A stretch of 64,000 nt of DNA, from contig NZ_JAJPUI010000004.1 in the NCBI RefSeq assembly GCF_021390935.1, positions 372,001-436,000 of the forward strand. Direction: 5' to 3'. Of the stretch, positions 1 to 7,560 are shown in pieces. Under the pieces are notes generated by a model that saw nothing but the letters and a program-made list of their open reading frames with translations, searched no databases and was not told the origin of the DNA. The position numbers and the translations under genes were made by a program. How positions within the stretch are numbered: the first letter of the stretch is position 1; each line of letters starts with the position of its first letter. This DNA comes from Streptomyces sp. CC228A. Its GTDB lineage: Bacteria; Actinomycetota; Actinomycetes; Streptomycetales; Streptomycetaceae.

Positions 1-676
1 CGCGGCCGCCGCCCCCGAGACCGGCTGGGGCATGGCCCTGCCCTTCTTCCTCACCCCCCGCCTGAAGGTGGCCAACCACGCGGTCAACGGCCGCAGTTCC
101 AAGAGCTTCCTCGACGAGGGTCGCCTCGAACCGATCCTGGCCGCCCTCCGCCCCGGCGACCTCCTCCTCGTCCAGTTCGGCCACAACGACCAGAAGGCCG
201 CCGACCCCTCCCGCCACACCGAGCCCTGGACGACGTACCAGGAGCACCTCCTGCGCTACGTCCGGGGAGCGCGGGAGCGCGGCGCCCGACCGGTCCTCCT
301 CACCTCCGTGGAGCGGCGCCGCTTCGACGCGGCCGGCAACGCCCTGCCCACCCACGGCGCCTACCCCGCCGCCATGCGCGCCCTGGCCGCGGAGCACGGC
401 GTGCCACTGGCCGACCTCCAGGCCGCCTCGCTCGCCGCGTGGCAGCGGCTCGGCCCCGAGGCGACCAAGGACCACTTCCTCTGGCTGGCGCCCGGCGAGT
501 CGCCCCACCACCCGGACGGCAAGCAGGACAACACCCACTTCCGCCCGCGCGGCGCCGTCGAGGTGGCCCGCATGGCCGCCCGCGCCCTGACCGAGGCCGG
601 CGTGCTGCACCCCGGCGAGGTGCGCCGCCTCGACGACCCCGTACCGGCCGAGTGGATCACCTGGCCGCAGGGCTGA
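1..676 (+). CDS. Rhamnogalacturonan acetylesterase-like SGNH hydrolase, 3' part
   Basis: This is the C-terminal part of a secreted-type SGNH/CE12 carbohydrate esterase, a family that removes acetyl groups from pectin. The frame is already open at the left edge and reads PETGWGMALP across the first internal ATG at base 32, so the true start, the signal peptide and the GDS nucleophile block lie outside the window. Visible family blocks are GHNDQK (block III, near base 179) and DNTHFRPRG (block V with the catalytic His, near base 527). A pectate lyase follows 31 bases downstream on the same strand, so the two probably form a small pectin-degradation operon. The fold is clear; the substrate is inferred from the family and the neighbour. 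Confidence 0.85.
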   Translation, partial: AAAAPETGWGMALPFFLTPRLKVANHAVNGRSSKSFLDEGRLEPILAALRPGDLLLVQFGHNDQKAADPSRHTEPWTTYQEHLLRYVRGARERGARPVLLTSVERRRFDAAGNALPTHGAYPAAMRALAAEHGVPLADLQAASLAAWQRLGPEATKDHFLWLAPGESPHHPDGKQDNTHFRPRGAVEVARMAARALTEAGVLHPGEVRRLDDPVPAEWITWPQG

Positions 677-707
677 CCCGCAACCACCGCACCCCAAGGA
701 GCCGCAC

Positions 708-2027
708 ATGCGTACCCGTACCCCCTCCGCAGCACGGCGCAGGATCACCGGCACGGCCGCGGCCGTGGCCGGCTGCACCGCCCTCACCCTGTCCCTCTCC
801 GCCCCCGCGAGCGGTGCCCCCGGCGGCGGCCGGGACCTCGCCCGCCAGACCCTCCCCGCCTCGGACGGCTGGGCGTCCGCCGAGGGCGGCACCACGGGCG
901 GCGCCGGCGCCGGTGCCGACCACGTCCACACGGTCACCACCTGGGAGGAGTTCCGGGCCGCCCTCGCCGCCGGGGGCGACGCCCCGAAGATCATCCGCGT
1001 GGTGGGCACGCTCGACGCCACCCGGGACGGCTGCGCGGCGTTCGAGGCGCCCGGCTACGACTTCGACCGCTACCTCGCGGACTACGACCCGGCCGTGTGG
1101 GGCCACGACAGGGAGGTGAGCGGCCCCCAGGAGGACGCGCGCGCGGCCTCCGCGAAGAACCAGGCCGCGGCCATCAAGGCGTTCGTGCCCGCCAACACCA
1201 CCATCGTGGGCGTGGGGCGCGACGCCGGCATCACCGGCGGCAGCCTCCAGATCAAGGGCGTCGACAACGTCATCATCCGCAACCTCACCCTGGAGAGCCC
1301 CCTGGACTGCTTCCCCCAGTGGGACCCCACCGACGGGGCGCGGGGCGCGTGGAACTCCGAGTACGACGCGATGGTCGTGTACGGCTCCACCCACGTGTGG
1401 ATCGACCACAACACGTTCACGGACGGCCGCCACCCGGACAGCTCGCTGCCCCGCTACTACGGGGAGCTCTACCAGCAGCACGACGGCGAACTCGACATCG
1501 TGCGCGGCGCCGACCTCGTCACGGCCTCGTGGAACGTCTTCGCCGACCACGACAAGACCCTCATGATCGGCAACAGCGACGGCGCGGGCGCCACCGACCG
1601 GGGCAGGCTCCGCGTCACCCTGCACCACAACGTCTTCAAGGACGTCGTCGAGCGCGCCCCGCGGGTCCGCTTCGGCAAGGTCGACGCGTACAACAACCAC
1701 TACGTGGTCCCGGCGGAGCGCTACGGCTACAGCTGGGGCATCGGCTTCGAGTCGCAGCTCGTCGCCGAGAAGAACTCCTTCTCCCTGCCGGCGGGCGTGG
1801 AGGCCGGCCGGATCCTCAAGAAGTGGAAGGACGCCCCGGTCACGGTGGCCGGCAACCACGTCAACGGCCGGCCGGTCGACCTCCTCGCCGTCCACAACGC
1901 GCAGTTCCCGGAGGAGGCTCTGCGGTCCGGCGCGGGCTGGACGCCGACCCTGCGGGCCAGGGTCGACCACCCGCGCGCCCTGCCCGGCCTCCTCACTGCG
2001 CGCGCGGGCGCCGGCCGGGTCTGCTGA
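708..2027 (+). CDS. Secreted pectate lyase, polysaccharide lyase family 1
   Basis: This 439-residue extracellular enzyme cleaves polygalacturonate by beta-elimination, probably using calcium. The N-terminus is a signal peptide (twin-Arg-rich start MRTRTPSAARRR, hydrophobic core, cleavage near ASGAPGG). The parallel beta-helix core carries the PL1 signatures NTTIVGVG, NVIIRNL, YDAMVVYGSTHVWIDHNTF (vWiDH motif) and RAPRVRFGKVDAYNN (the RxPxxR catalytic Arg segment). An AAGGAG ribosome site lies 6 bases before the ATG. It sits directly behind the pectin acetylesterase, so the pair can deacetylate and then depolymerise pectin. Length and motifs are normal for the family. Confidence 0.93.
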   Translation: MRTRTPSAARRRITGTAAAVAGCTALTLSLSAPASGAPGGGRDLARQTLPASDGWASAEGGTTGGAGAGADHVHTVTTWEEFRAALAAGGDAPKIIRVVGTLDATRDGCAAFEAPGYDFDRYLADYDPAVWGHDREVSGPQEDARAASAKNQAAAIKAFVPANTTIVGVGRDAGITGGSLQIKGVDNVIIRNLTLESPLDCFPQWDPTDGARGAWNSEYDAMVVYGSTHVWIDHNTFTDGRHPDSSLPRYYGELYQQHDGELDIVRGADLVTASWNVFADHDKTLMIGNSDGAGATDRGRLRVTLHHNVFKDVVERAPRVRFGKVDAYNNHYVVPAERYGYSWGIGFESQLVAEKNSFSLPAGVEAGRILKKWKDAPVTVAGNHVNGRPVDLLAVHNAQFPEEALRSGAGWTPTLRARVDHPRALPGLLTARAGAGRVC

Positions 2028-2034
2028 CGGACCC

Positions 2035-2062
2035 GTGCGGGGGCGGTGCGGCGCCCCCGCAC
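2035..2062 (+). terminator. Hairpin terminator behind the pectate lyase
   Basis: A perfect 10-bp inverted repeat (GTGCGGGGGC and its complement) with an 8-base loop begins 7 bases after the pectate lyase stop. There is no U-tract, as is usual for Streptomyces terminators. The remaining bases up to the next start at 2334 are a less GC-rich leader in which I see no convincing -35/-10 pair. Confidence 0.7.
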
Positions 2063-2333
2063 CGCCGCGGCCGCGGCGGCGGACCCCCCACCGTCGCCGC
2101 GGCCGCCGCACCCCGCTGCCCTGCGGCGCCGCAGCGCTCGGGGCGGCGGCGGGGTGGGGACGGGATATCTCCAACTTCCCCGGAATGCTGCGGAGTTCCC
2201 GGTTCCGGCGGAGACCTGCGGGGTTTCCGCGGTCGGCGAAAGTCGTTGGACACGTTCTGTTGTGCACTGCAAGTGTTCGCGTGCCAGTTCTCATGCAGTT
2301 CTTACGTAGCAACTGTCCTGGAGGCTGAAACAC

Positions 2334-5216
2334 GTGCAAGGATCGACCCACCTGCCCGGGGGCAGATCAATGCGGCGAGCCGGTTCCGGCTCGCGACGGG
2401 CACGGATCGCCGTTCCGCTCTCCCTGGTCCTGCTCGCGGAGGCAGGGCTGATCGTCTCCGCGGCCGCGCCTGCGGCCGCCGCACCGCACCCCCCGGCCAC
2501 GACTGCGAAGACCGCCTCCTCGGCGGCCGTCGGCGAGGAGGCCGCCGAGCGGCTGACCGCGGCGGCGCAGGACCGGCGCGTCGAGGTCGTCGGCGCGCGC
2601 ACCGAGACCACCACCCTGTGGGCCAACCCCGACGGCACCATGTCGCTGGAGACGCACGCCGGCCCCGTCCGCTTCCGCAAGGGCGGGACGTGGGTGCCGG
2701 TGGACACCACGCTCGTCCGCGGGGCCGACGGTTCCGTCCGGCCCAAGGGGCACCCGCACGGGCTGCGGCTGGCCGGGCGCACCGGCGCTGCGGGCGGGGA
2801 CCTCGTCACCCTCGGGGGCGCAGACCACGCCGTGTCCCTCGGGTGGGAGGGCGCACTGCCCGAGCCCGAGCTGAAGGGGCACCGGGCGACGTACGTCGAC
2901 GTCCGCCCCGGCACCGACCTCGTCGTGGAGGCGACCCGGACCGGCTTCGAGCAGTACCTCGTCGTGAAGGACCGGGCCGCCGCCGAGCGCGCCGCCACCT
3001 TCAGCCTGCCGCTCGGCATCAAGGGGCTGAAGGCGAAGAAGAACGCCGCCGACCGCTCCCTCACCTTCACCGACGCGGTCACGAACAAGACCGTGGCCAC
3101 GATGCCGACACCGGTGATGTGGGACGCCTCCCGCGACGAGCGGGGCCGGGCCGCCACCAACCGGGCGGACGTCGACGTGGAAGTGGTGCCGGCGCAGGGA
3201 GAGGACGGGTACAGCCTGTCCGTCTCCGCCGACCGGGAGTTCCTCGCCGACGAGGACACGCGGTACCCGGTCACCATCGACCCCGCGGTCTACTTCGGTA
3301 CGGACTTCGACACCACGGTCATCGAGGGGGAGACCGCCGACCTGTCCGGCGCCTCCGGACTGCGGGTGGGCCGCGAGTGGCAGAAGAACGAGGCCAGGTC
3401 CTTCATCTCCTTCCCGCGCACCGACGCCGTCACCGGTCAGGACATCCTGAACGCCGAGCTCAACCTGTTCGCGGTCTGGTCGGACACGTGCACGCCGACG
3501 TCCTGGGAGATCTGGGACACCGGCACGGTCTCCGCGAGCACCCGCTGGAGCAACCAGCCGGCCTGGCGCACCAAGGCGGCCACCTCCACGCAGACGCACG
3601 GCAACGCCGACTGCGGGCCGCGGTGGATATCGGAGGACATCACCTCCGTCGTCAAGCAGTGGTCCGGTGTGGACCGCGCCGTGGACACGCTGGGGCTGCG
3701 CGCCACGGACGGGACCGACACCGACGCGTTCAAGATCTTCGCGTCCAGCGAGGACGCCGACGCGCCGTCGATCCTCGTGACGTACGAGACCCCGGCCGAC
3801 CCGGTCAAGGACCACGTCGTGTACTGGAACGACGTGCTGCAGCAGACGTTCCGGGAGGTCGGCGGGGCGCCGGGGCCGCTGGCCCGGGCGGGCGCCATGA
3901 TGCACGGCGCGATCTACGACGCGGTGAACTCCGCCAAGTGCGCCGAAGGGGAGACGCGGTGCCTCGGCGCGCCGTACCTGACCAAGGCGACGGCCTCGAA
4001 CGGCGCGGTGCCGGACGTCAACAGCGCCATCGACCACGCCGCGTTCGACGTGCTGCGGGCGGTGTTCCCCGGGATCGACTTCGACGACGAGATCGCGACC
4101 GCCCGGTCCACGATCCCCGGCACCGTCACGGCGGAGCAGCGATCCGCGGGCACGTCCGTGGGGCAGCAGGCCGCCGCCGCGATGCTGGAGGCGCGTGAGG
4201 GCGACGGTGCGGCGACGGTGGTGCCGTACCCGGGGAGTGAGACGCCCGGCTACTGGCGGCCGACCGACGGGACACCGGCGGCCACGCCGGGCTGGGGGCT
4301 GGTGAAGCCGTTCGCGATGACGTCCGGTTCGCAGTTCCGGCCCGCCGGACCCGCCGGGCACACCTCGATGAGCGCGCTGCTGGCGAGCCCGGAGTACGCG
4401 GCCCAGGTCAACGAGGTGAAGGAGCTCGGCGGCGCCGAGTCGGCGACGCGCACGGAGGACCAGAAGCAGGCCGCCCTCTTCTGGGCCAACGACCTGGACT
4501 CGACGTACAAGCCGCCGGGCCAGCTCTTCGAGTTCACGCAGATCCTGTCGCGGCAGGAGGGGCTGACCGTGGCCGCGAACGCGAAGATGTTCGCGCTGGT
4601 GGCGTTCTCCATGGCGGACGCGGGCATCGCCTCGTGGGACAGCAAGTACCTGACGGACATCGATCTGTGGCGGCCGGAGTCGGCGATCCAGCTCGACGGG
4701 GACGGCAACGCCGCAACGACCGCCGACCCGAACTGGCAGCCGCTCTCCTACGACCTGCAGGGCACGCACTTCTCCCCGGCGTTCCCCGCGTACACCTCGG
4801 GCCACGCCACGTTCGGCGCGGCGTGGGCCAAGGCCATGGAGCAGTGGTTCGGCACGGACAGCAAGACCTTCACCGGGACGACGGAGGATCCGAACGCCCT
4901 CGGCGTGACCCGGACCTTCTCCAGCTTCTCCGCGGCCGCAGAGGAGAACGCGATCGGCCGCGTCTGGCTCGGTGTCCACTACAGGTGGGACGGCACGGAC
5001 GGCGTCACCCTGGGCAACCGGGTCGCGCAGCACGTCGGCGCGACGAAGCTGACGCCGAACTCCGCCGCGGACTGGGTGAAGTACGAGCACCTGCACAACC
5101 TGGGCGGCTGCGACGCGCTGGGCGAGCGGCTCGTCGCCGAGCACCGCTGGACCGCGTACCAGTGCGTGGCGGTCAACCCCGTCGAGACACCCGACCACGT
5201 CCTGTACGTGAAGTAG
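2334..5216 (+). CDS. Secreted DNRLRE-domain protein with C-terminal vanadium-haloperoxidase/PAP2 domain
   Basis: This 960-residue exported protein has a signal peptide within residues 1-50 (basic start, then an Ala-rich core). A DNRLRE-type beta-sandwich follows at about 320-480 (SFISFPRTD, WEIWDTGTVS, TRWSNQPAW). The C-terminal half, about 500-940, belongs to the vanadium-dependent haloperoxidase/PAP2 superfamily. Its pocket motifs are LWRPESAIQ, FPAYTSGHATFG and RVWLGVHYRWD; the last carries the His that would bind vanadate or become phosphorylated. The GTG start is chosen for GGAGG 9 bases upstream; an ATG 12 codons later (2370) is an alternative. The reaction could be halide oxidation or phosphatase chemistry and cannot be decided from sequence. 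The next gene follows after 19 bases and is probably co-transcribed. Confidence 0.85.
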   Translation: MQGSTHLPGGRSMRRAGSGSRRARIAVPLSLVLLAEAGLIVSAAAPAAAAPHPPATTAKTASSAAVGEEAAERLTAAAQDRRVEVVGARTETTTLWANPDGTMSLETHAGPVRFRKGGTWVPVDTTLVRGADGSVRPKGHPHGLRLAGRTGAAGGDLVTLGGADHAVSLGWEGALPEPELKGHRATYVDVRPGTDLVVEATRTGFEQYLVVKDRAAAERAATFSLPLGIKGLKAKKNAADRSLTFTDAVTNKTVATMPTPVMWDASRDERGRAATNRADVDVEVVPAQGEDGYSLSVSADREFLADEDTRYPVTIDPAVYFGTDFDTTVIEGETADLSGASGLRVGREWQKNEARSFISFPRTDAVTGQDILNAELNLFAVWSDTCTPTSWEIWDTGTVSASTRWSNQPAWRTKAATSTQTHGNADCGPRWISEDITSVVKQWSGVDRAVDTLGLRATDGTDTDAFKIFASSEDADAPSILVTYETPADPVKDHVVYWNDVLQQTFREVGGAPGPLARAGAMMHGAIYDAVNSAKCAEGETRCLGAPYLTKATASNGAVPDVNSAIDHAAFDVLRAVFPGIDFDDEIATARSTIPGTVTAEQRSAGTSVGQQAAAAMLEAREGDGAATVVPYPGSETPGYWRPTDGTPAATPGWGLVKPFAMTSGSQFRPAGPAGHTSMSALLASPEYAAQVNEVKELGGAESATRTEDQKQAALFWANDLDSTYKPPGQLFEFTQILSRQEGLTVAANAKMFALVAFSMADAGIASWDSKYLTDIDLWRPESAIQLDGDGNAATTADPNWQPLSYDLQGTHFSPAFPAYTSGHATFGAAWAKAMEQWFGTDSKTFTGTTEDPNALGVTRTFSSFSAAAEENAIGRVWLGVHYRWDGTDGVTLGNRVAQHVGATKLTPNSAADWVKYEHLHNLGGCDALGERLVAEHRWTAYQCVAVNPVETPDHVLYVK

Positions 5217-5235
5217 CCGAGAGGAGAGCAAAGCG

Positions 5236-5799
5236 ATGCGTCTGTTCACCAGAGCGTCCGGTGCACGGCCCACCCGGTTCGCCGTCGCGGCGGTGGCCGC
5301 GCTGGCGGCCGCGGGGATCGCCGCTCCGCTGTCCCTTGCCGCCGGGGGCGGTCAGGGCACGTCGGCCGGGGACCGTACGGTGCCGGCCGCGGCGACCGCC
5401 GAGCCCGGTCCCGACCGGCTGCTGAAGACCCCCGCCAACCCGCGGATCTCGGACGGCCCGTACGCGGGCTTCCAGTTCTGCGCCGCGCCGCAGAAGCCGC
5501 TCGTGACGTCCGGCTCGGCGACCCTGGCGGCGACGCTGGAGTCCGTCGCACCGCCCGGCACGGTGGAGAAGCCCGGGGCGCCGGATCCCGGCCGCCGGGT
5601 GGTGTTCGAAGTCGAGCAGGCGGACGGCACCCGCGTGCTGCGCAAGCAACTGGTCAGCGCCACCAGCCAGAATGCCGCCTTCCAGGTGCCCCAGGACGCT
5701 CTGGCCGACGGTGGCTACCGCTGGCGCGTGCGCGTCCAGGACGGCGCGGCCGCCTCCGAGTGGACCGCGTGGTGCGGGTTCACCGTGCGGACCGGCTGA
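5236..5799 (+). CDS. Small secreted fibronectin-III-like protein
   Basis: This 187-residue protein has a clear signal peptide (MRLFTRASG, hydrophobic stretch to about residue 37). The rest resembles a single fibronectin-III-type or carbohydrate-binding beta-sandwich, with the recurring phrases VPQDALADGGYRWRVRVQDG and EWTAWCGFTV. Such modules are often fused to DNRLRE proteins in Streptomyces; here it is a separate gene 19 bases after one, with a GAGAGGAGAG ribosome site. Two cysteines (in FQFCAAP and AWCGF) may form a disulfide. No catalytic motif is visible. A role as extracellular partner or binding module is inferred. Confidence 0.75.
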   Translation: MRLFTRASGARPTRFAVAAVAALAAAGIAAPLSLAAGGGQGTSAGDRTVPAAATAEPGPDRLLKTPANPRISDGPYAGFQFCAAPQKPLVTSGSATLAATLESVAPPGTVEKPGAPDPGRRVVFEVEQADGTRVLRKQLVSATSQNAAFQVPQDALADGGYRWRVRVQDGAAASEWTAWCGFTVRTG

Positions 5800-5832
5800 G
5801 TCGTGCAGCGGCGTAGGTAGGCGTACGGCCCT

Positions 5833-5861
5833 CAGGCCCCCGGTGATCCGCCGGGGGCCTG
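5833..5861 (+). terminator. Strong hairpin terminator
   Basis: A perfect 11-bp stem, CAGGCCCCCGG with its complement, closes a 7-base loop (TGATCCG) 34 bases after the small secreted protein and is followed by TTCGTG. It ends the haloperoxidase operon. Confidence 0.85.
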
Positions 5862-5930
5862 TTCGTGCCGTCCGCGCCGGGCCCGGTGGTCCGGCACGGC
5901 GTCGACCCCGTCCTCTTGCTCCTCCCGGGG

Positions 5931-6371
5931 CTAAGGGGCCGGGGTGCGGCGGCGGTCGTCGTACCGCAGCGCCGCCCACGTCGCCAGCGCGCCCAGCCCC
6001 TCCCACGCGCCCACGCCGAGGAATCCGGCGGGGGCGCGCCCCGCGAGTACGGCGGCCGTGAACACGGCGCAGGTCAGCAGCCGGAACGGCACCGTCCATC
6101 GGTAGAACGCCCGCCAGTCGGCCAGCGCCGCGAGCAGGTAGTACACCCCCATGTTGACCGCCGCCATCGACGAGGCGGTCAGGAAGACCAGGGTGTGGTC
6201 GCCGTCGGCCCGCTGCCCTTCGGGCACCGGCGCGAACCCCATGGACGCCAGCAGGGCGTCCGGAGACAGGAGCCCGACCACGCCCAGTGACGTCGCCAGC
6301 AGTCCGAACACCGCCATGGTCCAACCGGACGCGGAGCGGGGGCGGAACCGGAACGGGTCGCGGGCGGGCAT
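5931..6371 (-). CDS. Four-helix integral membrane protein of unknown function
   Basis: This is a 146-residue predicted membrane protein. The start at 6371 (MPARDPFRF) is chosen because GGAGG lies 8 bases upstream; a longer frame reaching 6488 has an implausible Arg/Pro-rich extension. About four hydrophobic segments are visible: WTMAVFGLLATSLGVVGLLS, a Met/Ala-rich helix around AVNMGVYYLLAALA, FRLLTCAVFTAAVLA, and GAWEGLGALATWAAL. It looks like small Streptomyces integral membrane proteins without an assigned role. The 313 bases between it and the IclR gene hold no recognisable gene. Confidence 0.7.
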   Translation of the reverse strand: MPARDPFRFRPRSASGWTMAVFGLLATSLGVVGLLSPDALLASMGFAPVPEGQRADGDHTLVFLTASSMAAVNMGVYYLLAALADWRAFYRWTVPFRLLTCAVFTAAVLAGRAPAGFLGVGAWEGLGALATWAALRYDDRRRTPAP

Positions 6372-6684
6372 CGCGGGGCCTCCAGGGCGTCGGCAGGGGT
6401 GCGGCTGGTGCGGCGGCTCGCAGCGCGGCGCGGGAACCGGCGCCCGCCGCCGACGCGCCGCCACCCCCTGCTTATCACCCCGCGACACAACGGCCCATGC
6501 CCGCCCCCGACTTGGAGAGCCGGAGCCCCGCGTCGCCGGGCCGTCAAAAGGGCGCGACGTGAAGCGGCCGGCGTTGAGCCGGGGCGGCGGAGGCCCCTGC
6601 CGGAGCGGCCAAGCCCCCGGGAGGCGGCGGAGGCGCCCCCAGGGGGCGAGGCTTCCGCGGGCGGCGGCGTGTGCGACCCGGGGG

Positions 6685-7455
6685 TCAGAGCCGCCGGGTG
6701 GCGAGTGTCAGCCGGTCGCGGGCGTCGACCAGAGCGTCCCTGACGCGCTGCTCGTGCGCGGGGGTGAGCCGGGCCGCCGGCACGGAGCAGCTGAGGGCGT
6801 CCCGGGCGGGGCTGCGGTAGGGCACGGTGACGGCGAAGCAGCGCAGCCCCAGCGTGTTCTCCTCGCGGTCCACGGCGTACCCGAGCTCCCGCACGGCGGC
6901 CAGTTCGTCGACGAGCCGCTCCCGGTCGGTGATCGTGTGCGGGGTGTACGCCGGGAGGACCTCCGGCAGCAGCGTGCGGACCCGGTCGTCGCCGAGCTCC
7001 GCCAGCAGCACCTTGCCGAGCGCGGTGGAGTGGACGGGCAGCCGGCGCCCCACCCGGGTGGAGGGGCGCAGGTGGTGCTGGGCGCGGCGGGTGGCGAGGC
7101 TGACCACGCTGGTGCCGTCCAGCCGGGCCAGCTGGACGGTCTCGGTGGTGTCGTCGGAGAGCCGGTCGAGTGCGGGGCGGGCGGCTGCCACCGCCTCGTC
7201 GCCGTCGATGTACGAGGTGCCGACCAGCAGGGCCCGCACCCCGATGCCGTAGCGGGTGCCGGTCGCGTCGGTCTCCACCCAGCCGAGCTCCACGAGGGTG
7301 CGCAGCAGCATGTACAGGCTGGACTTGGGGTAGCCCACCGCCTCCTGCACGGCGGCGAGCGCGTGCATGCCGGGGCTGCCGGCGAAGTACTCCAGCAACT
7401 CCACCGTGCGCACTGCCGACTTGACCGGCCCGCCGGCGGATTCGGTCGCAGACAT
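6685..7455 (-). CDS. IclR-family transcriptional regulator
   Basis: This 256-residue regulator has an N-terminal winged helix-turn-helix (about residues 10-65, VKSAVRTVELLEYFAGSP to SSLYMLLRTLVELGW). A C-terminal GAF-like effector domain (about 80-250) contains LPVHSTALGKVLLA and a Cys-containing stretch ENTLGLRCFAVTVPY. IclR proteins usually control a catabolic operon beside them. This one is divergent from a ketoglutaric semialdehyde dehydrogenase, with two palindromes in the 105-base gap. Its effector is probably a sugar acid or a related intermediate, which is inference. Confidence 0.9.
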   Translation of the reverse strand: MSATESAGGPVKSAVRTVELLEYFAGSPGMHALAAVQEAVGYPKSSLYMLLRTLVELGWVETDATGTRYGIGVRALLVGTSYIDGDEAVAAARPALDRLSDDTTETVQLARLDGTSVVSLATRRAQHHLRPSTRVGRRLPVHSTALGKVLLAELGDDRVRTLLPEVLPAYTPHTITDRERLVDELAAVRELGYAVDREENTLGLRCFAVTVPYRSPARDALSCSVPAARLTPAHEQRVRDALVDARDRLTLATRRL

Positions 7456-7488
7456 CGCTCTTGACCCCTTCAGACGCCCGTTAATAGA

Positions 7489-7514
7489 GTTCCCGATGGT
7501 TCAGCATCGAGAAC
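7489..7514. promoter_or_regulatory. Palindromic operator candidate for the IclR regulator
   Basis: A 26-base imperfect palindrome has arms GTTCCCGATG and CATCGAGAAC (9 of 10 positions paired) around a 6-base centre. It lies in the divergent gap between the IclR gene and the dehydrogenase gene, 34 bases from the regulator start, so it could serve autoregulation as well as control of the enzyme. Confidence 0.55.
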
Positions 7515-7517
7515 CCC

Positions 7518-7533
7518 GTTCAGAATAGCGAAC
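7518..7533. promoter_or_regulatory. Second operator half-site pair (GTTC-N8-GAAC)
   Basis: GTTC and GAAC half-sites are separated by 8 bases, 4 bases after the larger palindrome and sharing its outer GTTC/GAAC ends. The repeated motif in one intergenic gap suggests cooperative binding by the dimeric IclR protein. Confidence 0.45.
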
Positions 7534-7560
7534 AGCCGAGCAGCCCGAGAGGACGCCGCG

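Noticed and set aside
657..2351. Long minus-strand frame opposite the pectate lyase
   Set aside because: The product is Arg/Gly/Val-rich without domains, while the + strand encodes a full pectate lyase with all motifs.
2367..5273. 968-codon minus-strand frame opposite the haloperoxidase-like gene
   Set aside because: It is the antisense shadow of a well-supported gene; its translation is low-complexity and matches no family.
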